From positions 868,001 through 932,000 of the forward strand of contig NZ_CP103807.1 in NCBI RefSeq assembly GCF_029773605.1: a stretch of DNA of 64,000 bases. Reading direction: 5' to 3'. Position numbers and translations under genes: made by a program. The notes under the pieces were generated by a model. It saw nothing but the letters and a program-made list of their open reading frames with translations. It did no database searches and was not told the origin of the DNA. Origin of the DNA: Actinobacillus genomosp. 2 (GTDB taxonomy: Bacteria; Pseudomonadota; Gammaproteobacteria; Enterobacterales; Pasteurellaceae). Of the stretch, positions 55,376 to 64,000 are shown piece after piece. Each line of letters starts with the position of its first letter. Position 1 is the stretch's first letter.

Positions 55376-56362
55376 ATGAGCCAGTTAATTCGTACACTTA
55401 AAAGCCATATCCGTGACGAAATTATTAAAAAAGGCGGTTGGGTAAATGCTCACGCTCATGCAGACCGTGCATTCACAATGACACCGGAAAAAATTACCAT
55501 TTACCAAAATGCCAACCTCCAACAAAAATGGGATTTAGTGGACGAAGTAAAACGTAACTCAACCGTTGATGACTATTATCGTCGCTTTTCACAAGCGATT
55601 GAATTAATGATTTCACAAGGGGTAACCGCATTCGGTACATTTGTCGATATTGATGGTGTATGTGAAGATCGTGCCATTATCGCCGCTCATAAAGCACGCG
55701 AAGTATATAAAAGTGACATTACCCTAAAATTTGCTAATCAAACCTTAAAAGGTGTTATTGAGCCTAATGCAAAAAAATGGTTTGATATCGGTTCTGAAAT
55801 GGTAGATATGATTGGTGGCTTGCCATACCGTGACGAATTAGATTTCGGCAAAGGCTTGGAAGCAATGGATATTTTGATGGATAAAGCCAAATCACTCGGC
55901 AAGATGTTGCATGTACACGTGGACCAATTTAATACCCCGAAAGAAAAAGAAACTGAACAATTGTGTGACAAAGCAATCGAGCACGGTATGCAAGGTCGAG
56001 TGGTCGCAATCCATGGTATTTCTATTGGCGCACATCCGAAAGAATATCGTAAAATGCTCTACCAAAAAATGCGTGACTCGCAAATGATGGTAATTGCTTG
56101 CCCAATGGCGTGGATTGATAGCGGTCGTAAAGAAGATTTACAGCCATTCCACAATGCACTGACACCTGCAGACGAATTAATCCCAGAAGGTATTACCGTA
56201 GCAATCGGTACCGATAACATTTGTGACTATATGGTACCGTTATGCGAAGGAGATATGTGGCAAGAACTTAGCTTATTATCTGCCGGCTGCCGTTTTACTA
56301 ACTTAGAAGAAATGGCAAATATCGCCTCAATTAATGGCAGAAAAGTTTTAGGTTTACTCTAA
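55376..56362 (+). CDS. Cytosine-deaminase-like amidohydrolase
   Basis: A 328-residue TIM-barrel metalloenzyme. Metal ligands are visible as HAHAD near residues 25-29 (GWVNAHAHADRAF), HVHVDQF in the middle, AIHGIS, and the catalytic aspartate in GTDNICD. It is shorter than E. coli CodA (427) and lacks parts of its N-terminus, so the exact substrate (cytosine, a pyrimidine from thiamine, or another base) is uncertain. The PurR box upstream supports nucleobase salvage. A GAGGA site precedes the ATG. It diverges from thiB. Confidence 0.75.
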   Translation: MSQLIRTLKSHIRDEIIKKGGWVNAHAHADRAFTMTPEKITIYQNANLQQKWDLVDEVKRNSTVDDYYRRFSQAIELMISQGVTAFGTFVDIDGVCEDRAIIAAHKAREVYKSDITLKFANQTLKGVIEPNAKKWFDIGSEMVDMIGGLPYRDELDFGKGLEAMDILMDKAKSLGKMLHVHVDQFNTPKEKETEQLCDKAIEHGMQGRVVAIHGISIGAHPKEYRKMLYQKMRDSQMMVIACPMAWIDSGRKEDLQPFHNALTPADELIPEGITVAIGTDNICDYMVPLCEGDMWQELSLLSAGCRFTNLEEMANIASINGRKVLGLL

Positions 56363-56402
56363 TTTCCGACTATTCACGCATATTTATGCTGATTTAGTAC
56401 TA

Positions 56403-56448
56403 ACAAGCGGTCAAATTTGCAAAAAAATCTGTAAATTCGACCGCTTGT
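56403..56448 (+). terminator. Inverted uptake-word terminator before aspS
   Basis: ACAAGCGGTCAAATTT and a nearly complementary copy ending CGACCGCTTGT pair over the uptake words, followed by TTCTTTTCCT. It ends the deaminase-like gene. Confidence 0.65.
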
Positions 56449-56556
56449 TTCTTTTCCTCTCTCCAATTTCCAGCAATTTTCCGCTATAATCCCAAAGATT
56501 TTTTCTCCGCATTTAGCAAAGCGGAAAACCTCTTTTTAATAATTAAGGATATTTTT

Positions 56557-58332
56557 ATGATGCGTTCTCATTATTGCGGTGCTTTAAACCGCTCGCACGT
56601 TGGTCAAACCGTCACATTAAGCGGTTGGGTACATCGTGTGCGTAACCTCGGTCGTTTTATTTTTATGCAAATTCGTGACCGTGAAGGTATCGTGCAAGTT
56701 TTCTTTGACGAAAAAGACGAAGCGATTTTCAAAATCGCTTCAAGCCTACGTTCAGAAGCGTGCGTACAAATTCAAGGTGAAGTGATTGCACGTGACGAAT
56801 CGCAAATCAACAAAGAGATGGCGACCGGTGAAATCGAAGTGTTAGTAAAAAATGTGATTGTATATAACAACTCGGAAGTTTTACCGCTCGATTTCAACCA
56901 AAACAATACGGAAGAACAACGTTTAAAATATCGTTATCTTGATTTACGCCGTCCGGAAATGGCGGAAAAACTCAAAACACGTGCGAAAATCACCAGCTTT
57001 GTACGTCGCTATATGGACGACAACGGTTTCCTTGATATCGAAACGCCGATGCTAACCAAAGCAACACCGGAAGGCGCACGTGACTACTTAGTACCAAGCC
57101 GTGTACACAACGGTAAATTCTACGCCCTACCACAATCACCTCAACTTTTCAAACAGTTGCTAATGATGTCGGGTTTTGACCGTTACTACCAAATCGTAAA
57201 ATGTTTCCGTGACGAAGATTTACGTGCTGATCGTCAGCCGGAATTTACTCAAATCGATGTGGAAACCTCATTCTTAACCGCTGAAGAAGTACGCGAATTA
57301 ATGGAAAATATGATTCACGGCTTATGGTTGGACCGCTTAAATGTCGATTTAGGCAAATTCCCAATTATGACGTGGCAAGAAGCGATGCAACGTTTCGGTT
57401 CGGACAAACCGGATTTACGTAATCCGTTAGAATTAGTGGACGTGGCAGACATTTTAAAAGACGTTGAGTTTAAAGTATTTAACGAGCCGGCAAATTCAGC
57501 GGACGGTCGTGTAACCGTGCTTCGTGTACCGAACGGTGCAACGCTTACTCGTAAACAAATTGACGAATATACCCAATTTGTCGGTATTTACGGTGCAAAA
57601 GGCTTAGCATGGGCGAAAATCAATGATGTGAATGCCGGTATGGAAGGCATCCAAAGCCCGGTAGCCAAATTCTTAAACGAAGAGGTTTTCAAAGCATTAA
57701 TTGAGCGTACCAACGCAACCAGCGGCGACATCCTATTCTTCGGTGCGGATAAATGGCAAGTGGTTACTGACTCAATGGGGGCTTTACGTCTGAAAGTTGG
57801 TCGTGATTTAGAGCTAACCGATTTAACCGCTTGGAAACCGCTTTGGGTGATTGATTTCCCTATGTTTGAAAAAGATAGTGAAGGCAACCTTTCAGCAATG
57901 CACCATCCGTTCACTTCTCCGAAAGGTTTAACACCGGAAGAATTAGCAGCAAACCCTGTTAACGCAGTTGCAAATGCTTACGATATGGTGATCAACGGCT
58001 ACGAAGTGGGCGGTGGTTCAGTACGTATTTACGATCCGAAAATGCAACAAACCGTATTCAATATCCTCGGCATTAACGAACAAGATCAACAGGAAAAATT
58101 CGGTTTCTTATTAGACGCATTAAAATTCGGTACGCCACCGCACGCAGGTCTTGCATTCGGTTTAGACCGTTTAACTATGCTTATTACCGGTACGGAAAAT
58201 ATCCGCGATGTGATTGCATTCCCGAAAACTACCGCAGCAGCATGTTTAATGACCGAAGCACCAAGTTTTGCAAATCCGCAAGCATTGGAAGAGTTAGGTA
58301 TTGCAGTCGTGAAAAAAGAGAAGGCGGAATAA
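56557..58332 (+). CDS. aspS: Aspartyl-tRNA synthetase
   Basis: A 591-residue class II synthetase. The OB-fold anticodon domain is N-terminal ([29 protein letters not shown]). Motif 1 lies in the [29 protein letters not shown] region, motif 2 in [18 protein letters not shown] and motif 3 in GLAFGLDRL. The bacterial GAD insertion domain is present, and the length is the bacterial norm. Coding bias is strong. It is followed by nudB with 33 bases between. Confidence 0.97.
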   Translation: MMRSHYCGALNRSHVGQTVTLSGWVHRVRNLGRFIFMQIRDREGIVQVFFDEKDEAIFKIASSLRSEACVQIQGEVIARDESQINKEMATGEIEVLVKNVIVYNNSEVLPLDFNQNNTEEQRLKYRYLDLRRPEMAEKLKTRAKITSFVRRYMDDNGFLDIETPMLTKATPEGARDYLVPSRVHNGKFYALPQSPQLFKQLLMMSGFDRYYQIVKCFRDEDLRADRQPEFTQIDVETSFLTAEEVRELMENMIHGLWLDRLNVDLGKFPIMTWQEAMQRFGSDKPDLRNPLELVDVADILKDVEFKVFNEPANSADGRVTVLRVPNGATLTRKQIDEYTQFVGIYGAKGLAWAKINDVNAGMEGIQSPVAKFLNEEVFKALIERTNATSGDILFFGADKWQVVTDSMGALRLKVGRDLELTDLTAWKPLWVIDFPMFEKDSEGNLSAMHHPFTSPKGLTPEELAANPVNAVANAYDMVINGYEVGGGSVRIYDPKMQQTVFNILGINEQDQQEKFGFLLDALKFGTPPHAGLAFGLDRLTMLITGTENIRDVIAFPKTTAAACLMTEAPSFANPQALEELGIAVVKKEKAE

Positions 58333-58365
58333 GACAAGCGGTCAAAAATCGCTTATTTTTTGCTG

Positions 58366-58803
58366 ATGAAATACAAAAATCCTAACTCCGTTTTAGTTGT
58401 GATTTATGCACAAAATTCGGGCAAGGTCTTAATGCTACAACGCCAAGACGATCCCGAATTTTGGCAGTCGGTGACCGGTTCGCTTGAACCGAATGAACAG
58501 CCGTTTGAAACGGCGATTCGTGAAGTGAAAGAAGAAATTGGCATTGATATTTTAGCGGAAAAACTTACGCTAACGGATTGCAACGAGTCGGTAGAATTTG
58601 AGATTTTTCCGCATTTTCGGTATAAATACGCACCTGATGTCACGCACTGCTCGGAACATTGGTTTTTACTTGCCTTAAAACAAGAACGACAACCGATATT
58701 AAATGAACATTTAGCGTTTAAATGGGTAAGCGTTGAAGAATCCATCCGGCTAACGAAATCCCCGAATAATGCAGCAGCGATTGCAAAATATTTAAAGAAA
58801 TAA
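58366..58803 (+). CDS. nudB: Dihydroneopterin triphosphate diphosphatase
   Basis: A 145-residue Nudix hydrolase. The Nudix box, GSLEPNEQPFETAIREVKEEIGI (about 38-60), fits the GX5EX7REUXEEXGU form. SVLVVIYAQNSGKVLMLQRQDDPEFWQSVTGSLE and EIFPHFRYKYAPDVTHCSEHWF are as in E. coli NudB, which removes pyrophosphate early in folate synthesis. ATG at 58366 is preferred; TTG at 58360 is possible. An aspS-nudB-yebC-ruvC order is common in gammaproteobacteria. Confidence 0.9.
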   Translation: MKYKNPNSVLVVIYAQNSGKVLMLQRQDDPEFWQSVTGSLEPNEQPFETAIREVKEEIGIDILAEKLTLTDCNESVEFEIFPHFRYKYAPDVTHCSEHWFLLALKQERQPILNEHLAFKWVSVEESIRLTKSPNNAAAIAKYLKK

Positions 58804-58806
58804 CCA

Positions 58807-58980
58807 CTCTCTCCTCTTGTGAGAGACAGTCTGTGAAGCGTATAGCGAGCAGACAGAGAGAGGGGGAAAACTAGCGGTCTAAATTCGTAAATTTCTTACA
58901 AAAATTAACCGCATCCCCTCTCCCTGATTTCCGCCTCTAAACGAGGCTTCAATCTTTCCCTCTCCCACAAGGGGCGAGGG
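58807..58980. repeat. Cluster of hairpins, intergenic repeat-like
   Basis: Three nested or consecutive stem-loops lie between nudB and yebC. The first has outer arms CTCTCTC/GAGAGAG (58807-58813/58856-58862) and inner GTCTG/CAGAC. The second is GCCTC/GAGGC (58933-58937/58943-58947). The third is CCCTCTCCC with GGGGCGAGGG (58958-58980). The GC-rich arms differ from the AT-rich surroundings. No T run follows, so these look like an extragenic repeat rather than a terminator. Confidence 0.55.
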
Positions 58981-59017
58981 CAAATTTTCACAAATCAAAT
59001 ATAAAGGAAACAACAGA

Positions 59018-59758
59018 ATGGCAGGTCATAGTAAGTGGGCTAACATTAAACACCGTAAAGCGGCACAAGATGCACAACGCGGTAAAATTTTTACTAAATT
59101 AATTCGTGAATTAGTTACTGCAGCAAAAATCGGCGGCGGTGATGTTTCTGCAAACCCTCGTTTACGTTCTGCAGTAGATAAAGCGTTATCAAACAATATG
59201 ACTCGTGATACGATCAATCGTGCAATTGAACGTGGTGTAGGCGGTGGCGATGACACCAATATGGAAACCAAAATCTATGAAGGTTACGGCCCGGGTGGTA
59301 CAGCGGTAATGGTTGAATGTTTAAGTGATAACGCAAACCGTACTATTTCACAAGTTCGTCCAAGTTTTACTAAATGTGGCGGTAACTTAGGTACTGAAGG
59401 TTCTGTTGGTTACTTATTCAGCAAAAAAGGTTTAATTTTAATTGCTTCAGGCGATGAAGACGCTTTAACCGAAGCAGCTATCGAAGCGGGTGCAGACGAT
59501 ATTCAAGCACAAGAAGACGGCTCATTCGAAATCTATACTGCTTGGGAAGATTTAGGTAGCGTACGTGATGGTATTGAAGCCGCAGGCTTTAAAATTCAAG
59601 AAGCGGAAGTAACAATGATCCCATCAACAACTGTTGAATTGGATGCGGAAACTGCACCGAAATTACTTGATTTAATTAACCGCCTTGAAGATTGTGATGA
59701 CGTACAAAACGTATACCACAACGGTGAAATCAGTGACGAAGTTGCTGCATTACTCTAA
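59018..59758 (+). CDS. yebC: YebC/PmpR-family protein
   Basis: A 246-residue protein of the TACO1/YebC family. The N-terminus [33 protein letters not shown] is the family hallmark. Members act on translation of proline stretches or as transcription regulators. All three domains are present (residues about 1-75, 80-130 and 200-245), with [17 protein letters not shown] in the middle. Codon bias suggests good expression. In many relatives ruvC follows directly; here a lipoprotein gene intervenes. Confidence 0.95.
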   Translation: MAGHSKWANIKHRKAAQDAQRGKIFTKLIRELVTAAKIGGGDVSANPRLRSAVDKALSNNMTRDTINRAIERGVGGGDDTNMETKIYEGYGPGGTAVMVECLSDNANRTISQVRPSFTKCGGNLGTEGSVGYLFSKKGLILIASGDEDALTEAAIEAGADDIQAQEDGSFEIYTAWEDLGSVRDGIEAAGFKIQEAEVTMIPSTTVELDAETAPKLLDLINRLEDCDDVQNVYHNGEISDEVAALL

Positions 59759-59893
59759 TAGTTAAAGTTGATAAGTCAGCCGAATCGGTTGGCTTATTTT
59801 TTAGCTATTATCGGAACTAATTTAAGCATGAAACACTCTAAGAAATACGTTTAAAAAAACGTATATGTTTATCTTGAATAATAAGGAATAAAA

Positions 59894-60418
59894 ATGAAAG
59901 CAATTAAACTCGTATCAGCATTATCTTTAGCAACAATTTTAGCAGCTTGCTCAACAGCAAGTGATGTTGCCTCAAATGTGACTGAAGGCGTATCAAATGT
60001 CGCCTCAGCAACCACAAATGCAGTAAAAGAAGGTGCAACCGCTGTATCTAACGGTGTTTCAAACACAGTCACTACTGTAAAAAATAAATTAACAGCCTCT
60101 TCTAAAACCGTAGTTTATCAATGCCAAAATAACAAAGCGGTTGTAGCAACTTATAACTTTGAAGGTGAGAAAGCAACAGGTTTAACTTTAACTGTGAATG
60201 ATGTAGCAGTAAAAGATTTAATGCGTGATGATAACAATAAAGACTTTACGTCATTTGCATCAAAAACACACGTATGGAATGTTGATAACAATTTTGCATT
60301 AAAAACATTTAACAAAACTGAAGCAGGAATGTTATTCAAAAAAGGTAAAAATTCAGATGAAATCCTTGCCAAAAACTGCGAAGTTAATCAAACTGCAACT
60401 GCAAAGTTAAATAAATAA
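59894..60418 (+). CDS. Lipoprotein with MliC-like C-terminal region
   Basis: A 174-residue lipoprotein. The signal peptide ends ILAAC with lipidated C19. Residues 20-75 are rich in alanine, serine, threonine and valine, and probably extended or helical. The C-terminal part starts with VVYQCQNNKAVVATYNFEG and includes one more cysteine (AKNCEVN), resembling lysozyme-inhibitor (MliC/PliC) proteins, which have a disulfide. That resemblance is faint. It lies between yebC and ruvC, an unusual place. AAGGAA precedes the ATG. Confidence 0.7.
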   Translation: MKAIKLVSALSLATILAACSTASDVASNVTEGVSNVASATTNAVKEGATAVSNGVSNTVTTVKNKLTASSKTVVYQCQNNKAVVATYNFEGEKATGLTLTVNDVAVKDLMRDDNNKDFTSFASKTHVWNVDNNFALKTFNKTEAGMLFKKGKNSDEILAKNCEVNQTATAKLNK

Positions 60419-60501
60419 CAGATTGATTCGTTTAGATAAGCGGGCAGGTTTGTAGAATTTTTTGCAAATCTGCCCGTTTGTTTTCATTCATTGGACAAGC
60501 T

Positions 60502-61080
60502 ATGCCGATTATTTTAGGAATTGACCCTGGCTCACGAGTTACTGGATATGGCGTGATTCGTCAAACCGGACGCCATTTAGAATATTTAGGCAGCGGTGCA
60601 ATTCGCACTTCTGTTGATGACCTACCAACTCGCTTAAAACGTATCTATGCAGGTGTGATCGAAATCATCACCCAATTTCAACCTGATATGTTTGCGATTG
60701 AACAAGTGTTTATGGCGAAAAATGCTGATTCCGCACTCAAGCTTGGGCAAGCTCGCGGTACAGCGATTGTTGCGGCAGTAAATCACGATTTACCCGTGTT
60801 TGAATACGCTGCTCGTTTAGTCAAACAAACTGTGACCGGTATCGGCTCGGCGGATAAAATCCAAGTGCAGGATATGGTCACCCGTATGCTTCAACTTTCT
60901 TCCAAACCACAAGCCGATGCTGCCGATGCTCTTGCGATTGCGATTACTCACGCTCATTCTATTCAACATTCTTTGGTCGTGGCAAAACAAAGTAATCAGA
61001 ATGTCAGTAGCGATAAAGAACAAATTCTTGCATTAATGAAAACCCGTTATAGTCGTGGACGATTCCGTTTAAAAGGCTAA
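60502..61080 (+). CDS. ruvC: Holliday junction resolvase RuvC
   Basis: A 192-residue endonuclease that cuts Holliday junctions after RuvAB migration. The catalytic aspartate D8 is in [42 protein letters not shown] holds the glutamate, and [14 protein letters not shown] near the C-terminus holds the last carboxylate. ATG at 60502 begins the conserved [11 protein letters not shown]; the frame begins at 60478. No ruvA or ruvB follows; a terminator and a convergent gene do. Confidence 0.95.
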   Translation: MPIILGIDPGSRVTGYGVIRQTGRHLEYLGSGAIRTSVDDLPTRLKRIYAGVIEIITQFQPDMFAIEQVFMAKNADSALKLGQARGTAIVAAVNHDLPVFEYAARLVKQTVTGIGSADKIQVQDMVTRMLQLSSKPQADAADALAIAITHAHSIQHSLVVAKQSNQNVSSDKEQILALMKTRYSRGRFRLKG

Positions 61081-61086
61081 AAAATA

Positions 61087-61116
61087 AGAGTAATCAATTT
61101 CTTGATTACTCTTTTT
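61087..61116 (+). terminator. ruvC terminator
   Basis: AGAGTAATCAA (61087-61097) pairs with TTGATTACTCT (61102-61112) over 11 positions, followed by TTTTCTC. It ends ruvC before the converging M16-like gene. Confidence 0.75.
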
Positions 61117-61119
61117 CTC

Positions 61120-62586
61120 TTATTGCTTGTTTTCTTTAGCAGGTTCTGTAGCAGGTGGAAGCATATCTACTTTTTCCACTTCCGCTTTTAGCAGATTCAC
61201 CGTTTCTTGCGTAATCGGCTTAATCTGTATTTTTCTTGGTGGTTGATAGTTGATCACTCGATCTTTTACATTACTCCACTGCTGGATTCTCTCATTAACC
61301 TCTTTAACCGATACTTTTTTAAGCATAGGTTCAAGTAATTCCGCTAACTTATTTTGCGTTAAGTAAGGTTTATCCAATAATACCGTTTCCGACATGAGCT
61401 TTAACCATTGTTGGAAATCTCGATCATTATCATCTTTTTTCGCATTTTCAATTTGAAGCTGGACAACTTCTTTTTGTTTAGCTAGCTCCTCTTCCGTAAT
61501 AGGAGAGAGCTTTAGATTCTCTATTTCGCTAAAAATTTGCTTTAACCCTAATTCGTGCTGGGTTGATCCTACCGTTGCAAAAAAACCTAGTGCCGCTGTA
61601 TTTTTACCAATATCAGATTTACGCACACTAATCGCTGACACACCTTTCGGCAAGTTATTTGCGCCTGTTTGTAATCGCTGTTCTATTAATGAAAGTGCTA
61701 AACGATCAATTAAACGTGCATAGCGAGCTTCATTAGTTCGTACACGATGTTTAGTTTCATCGAAACGAAAAATATAAGCGACTTGGCTTACACTACTTCT
61801 CGCATCTTGGAATTGATTAATTGATAATCTCTCCGCCAAAACCGGTTCTAAATAATCACGTTTAAGCGTTTCTTTTTTTGCAAAACCAGCAAAATATTGC
61901 TGAATTTGCTGCTTTGTCGCTTCCGGTTCAATATCTCCAACAACTAACAGCTGCATATTATTTGGTACATACCACGTTTGATAGAACTGCTGTAATTGGG
62001 TTGCCGGTAAACTTTGAATATTTTCCGCCGTACCGATAATCGCTCTATCCGCATAACGAGAATCAGCTCGCACCGCTGAAATACGTTTCTGATTCATCAA
62101 ATTACCGACACTTTGTGCCTGTTGCCAATCTTCCAAAATATATTTACGCTCATCATCCAAATCTTCTTGGGTTAATTTTGCTTGGAATAACATTTGACTT
62201 AATAAATCAAAGCTCTTATCCAAATTTGAAGTTGACGGAGGAATCATTGTATAAGTGGTATGATCATAATTGGTTGTTACACTATAATTTTTATCTTTCT
62301 TCCATTTCTGCTCATTGAGATATGTCGTTAAACCGTTTGGGTGAGCATTAGTGCCACGGAAAACAAGATACTTAAGTGTATTTGCTGCACTAAATTGTTC
62401 ATTTGTTTCATCAATCGCTCCAGCATTGACTTTCATTCGGATTTCAACTCGGCCCTGCTCCGAATGTAATGGAAGTAAGGTATAACGTAAACCATTCTCA
62501 AGTTGTCCTTGAATCGGCTCACTTTTTTCTGCATAACTTACTGCTGAAGTAGCCAGTAATACTAAAGAGGTTAAAACAACACGCAT
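61120..62586 (-). CDS. M16-family peptidase homologue lacking zinc ligands
   Basis: A 488-residue periplasmic protein with a signal peptide ending near AVSYA. The N-terminal M16 domain is plain: LENGLRYTLLPLHSEQGRVEIRMKVNAGAIDE. In place of the inverted zinc motif HXXEH it has NTLKY in AANTLKYLVFRGT, so all three catalytic positions are lost. The middle M16 domain follows (NNMQLLVVGDIEPEATKQQIQQYF). Length is about half that of PqqL-type proteins (about 930). It probably binds or helps a partner rather than cleaving. The C-terminal tail is proline-rich. Confidence 0.8.
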   Translation of the reverse strand: MRVVLTSLVLLATSAVSYAEKSEPIQGQLENGLRYTLLPLHSEQGRVEIRMKVNAGAIDETNEQFSAANTLKYLVFRGTNAHPNGLTTYLNEQKWKKDKNYSVTTNYDHTTYTMIPPSTSNLDKSFDLLSQMLFQAKLTQEDLDDERKYILEDWQQAQSVGNLMNQKRISAVRADSRYADRAIIGTAENIQSLPATQLQQFYQTWYVPNNMQLLVVGDIEPEATKQQIQQYFAGFAKKETLKRDYLEPVLAERLSINQFQDARSSVSQVAYIFRFDETKHRVRTNEARYARLIDRLALSLIEQRLQTGANNLPKGVSAISVRKSDIGKNTAALGFFATVGSTQHELGLKQIFSEIENLKLSPITEEELAKQKEVVQLQIENAKKDDNDRDFQQWLKLMSETVLLDKPYLTQNKLAELLEPMLKKVSVKEVNERIQQWSNVKDRVINYQPPRKIQIKPITQETVNLLKAEVEKVDMLPPATEPAKENKQ

Positions 62587-62667
62587 TTTTATTTTCCTAA
62601 AATAGAAAATCCTCTCACTAAATATAAGAGGGGAATAAGTGATGACATTCTAACAAATAATTATAGC

Positions 62668-62709
62668 AAGCGGTCTAATTTGCAAAATTTTTTACAAATT
62701 AGACCGCTT
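62668..62709. terminator. Inverted uptake-word hairpin upstream of the M16-like gene
   Basis: AAGCGGTCTAATTTG (62668-62682) and CAAATTAGACCGCTT (62695-62709) form a perfect 15-pair stem with a 12-base loop, followed by ATTCTTATT. It would end the symporter transcript on the minus strand. Confidence 0.75.
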
Positions 62710-62770
62710 ATTCTTATTCCGTTACATTAGTAACATTCCAGTACAAATTTTAGTTTTCATTTTCCTTAAA

Positions 62771-64000
62771 CTACCACCAACCGAGTAGCTTCATCCAAAC
62801 GCCACCGACAGTAAACCAAATAACTAACGAAGCAACCGAAATAATGAAACTTACGCCCCACCATTGCCCTGTTGTGTTGTAACCTGAACCGAATAATGCA
62901 GGTCCCGGGCCACCGGCATATTGAGTTAAACTCATTGATAAAGTTGAGGTATAACCTAAACCGATTGCCGCTAACATCGGCGGAGTGCCGACTGCGATTG
63001 CCGCTGCAAGGAAAGCAAGATACATCGCTGAAATATGTGCCATTGCAGAGGCAAAGAAATAGCGGGTGTAGAAGTAAACCAGTACTAAAATACCAAATGC
63101 AATCGGCCAATCCAAACCGCCGACCGATTGTGAAATATGCGAAGAAATCCACGTGATTGCACCATATTTATTTAGCGCATTCGCCATCATCACTAACACT
63201 GCAAACCAGAACATCGTATCCCACGCTGATTTTTCAGAAATGATATTTTGCCAGTTCATAATGTTAGATAAGAGTAAAATGACTAAACCGATAAAAGCGG
63301 ATACGGTTGCAGGGATACCAAATGCAAGATCACCGACGGTCCAGAGGAACAGTAATAACACAAAATCTAATGCTAAAATCCATTCCGCTTTACTCATTTT
63401 GCCCATATTTTGTAATTCTTGACGAGCCATCTCCGCCATTTTAGGCGTATCTTTTAATTCAGGCGGATAAATCAAATAGAGTAAATACGGCAGAACGATT
63501 AAACAAACCACACCAGGAACTAATGCACCGATAAACCAAGTAATCCATGAAATCTCTACGCCTTGACCGCGAGCAAGTTCGGCAATCAAAGGGTTACCCG
63601 CCATAGCGGTTAAAAACATCGTACAAACAATCGTATCGATTTGCGATACGGCTAAAGCCAAAAACGCACCGGCACGTTTTGCTGTCGGACCAGGCTTAGA
63701 ATCGTATGCTTCGGCAATCGATTTCATAATCGGATACATAATACCACCACCTCGAGCCGAAGCAGATGGGATTCCTGGTCCGATAACCAAATCGGCAAGA
63801 GCAATACCGTAAGCCACGCCCATCATTCTCTTACCGAAGCGAGAAACGAAATAAAGCGCGATACGCTTACCCAGCCCCGTTTTAATTACCGCCTGCGATA
63901 AAAACATTGCGATCCCGATTAACCAAATCGTTGCATTGGAAAAACCGGATAACATCGCCACTTCGTCTTTACCCGCTTTAATCGGGGTTAATTCGGTCAC
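62771..64000 (-). CDS. DASS-family anion:sodium symporter, 5' end cut by the window
   Basis: At least 409 residues of an inner-membrane transporter with about ten hydrophobic segments and the divalent-anion symporter (CitT/TtdT) fold. SNATIWLIGIAMFLSQAVIKTGLGKRIALYFVSR is the N-terminal family region; GPGIPSASARGGGIMYPIMKSIAE and the SQIDTIVCTMFLTAMAGNP hairpin bind sodium and carboxylate; SLSMSLTQYAGGPGPALFGSG is the second. Such proteins exchange succinate, citrate, malate or 2-oxoglutarate. The frame continues past base 64000, so the start is outside. Substrate not determined. Confidence 0.85.
   Translation of the reverse strand: MTELTPIKAGKDEVAMLSGFSNATIWLIGIAMFLSQAVIKTGLGKRIALYFVSRFGKRMMGVAYGIALADLVIGPGIPSASARGGGIMYPIMKSIAEAYDSKPGPTAKRAGAFLALAVSQIDTIVCTMFLTAMAGNPLIAELARGQGVEISWITWFIGALVPGVVCLIVLPYLLYLIYPPELKDTPKMAEMARQELQNMGKMSKAEWILALDFVLLLFLWTVGDLAFGIPATVSAFIGLVILLLSNIMNWQNIISEKSAWDTMFWFAVLVMMANALNKYGAITWISSHISQSVGGLDWPIAFGILVLVYFYTRYFFASAMAHISAMYLAFLAAAIAVGTPPMLAAIGLGYTSTLSMSLTQYAGGPGPALFGSGYNTTGQWWGVSFIISVASLVIWFTVGGVWMKLLGWW

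Noticed and set aside
1-64000. CRISPR array, tRNA, rRNA or complete prophage
   Set aside because: No evenly spaced repeats, cloverleaf or phage gene block was recognised. The repeated AAGCGGTC words are uptake sequences, not CRISPR repeats.

Overview
The window is chromosomal DNA from a Pasteurellaceae gammaproteobacterium, most likely Actinobacillus pleuropneumoniae or a close relative. The clues are the Actinobacillus-type DNA uptake word ACAAGCGGTC, which recurs in many gaps, the hugZ-hgbA haemoglobin-iron locus, the anaerobic focA-pflB-pflA locus, and typical family gene orders such as dksA-pcnB-folK. Almost all of it is coding, gaps are short, and I see no rRNA, tRNA, CRISPR array, prophage or complete insertion sequence.

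Layout. 1-76 is the tail of an unidentified + strand gene. 151-5943 is a minus-strand surface-polysaccharide operon: pyruvyl transferase-like protein, Wzx-type flippase, GT25 transferase, Wzy-type polymerase, then two GT2 transferases. 6099-9908 holds elyC-like, priA (frameshifted) and a decayed HEPN/MNT toxin-antitoxin pair. 9981-13623 is a minus-strand amino-acid and export group: a LysE-type exporter, two tandem RarD-type transporters and alaA. 13788-18697 carries menF, lysO, dinB (LexA box), htpX (candidate heat-shock promoter) and yqaA. 18770-22996 is the fermentative module focA-pflB-pflA with FNR boxes. 23074-25371 is a zinc-type TonB receptor, followed by prlC and pheA.

28990-33113 is haem-iron uptake (hgbA, hugZ, and a divergent UPF0306 gene). 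33139-36730 is nrfEXFG, which attaches haem to the NrfA nitrite reductase; nrfE is frameshifted. Then come kefC, cyaA (CRP box), fabB, an MHS-family transporter, a divergent Nramp-like transporter, rnt and gloA. 47290-51058 is a + strand operon of an unknown membrane protein with the YdbH/YnbE envelope-bridge pair. 51096-53741 is folK, pcnB and dksA on the minus strand. 53969-55100 is thiB under a TPP riboswitch. Divergent to it is a cytosine-deaminase-like gene with a PurR box and a leader containing two terminators. The window ends with aspS, nudB, yebC, a lipoprotein, ruvC, an M16-like protein without its zinc ligands, and a truncated dicarboxylate transporter.

Together the genes describe a facultative anaerobe: formate fermentation under FNR, nitrite respiration by Nrf, haem and zinc capture through TonB receptors, salvage of thiamine and nucleobases, and a variable surface glycan. 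Three genes (priA, the MNT antitoxin, nrfE) are each broken by one base in an A/T run. This could be sequence error and should be settled before calling pseudogenes. The HEPN/MNT pair carries additional independent lesions and looks truly decayed. The most original regulatory candidate is the leader at 55144-55375.
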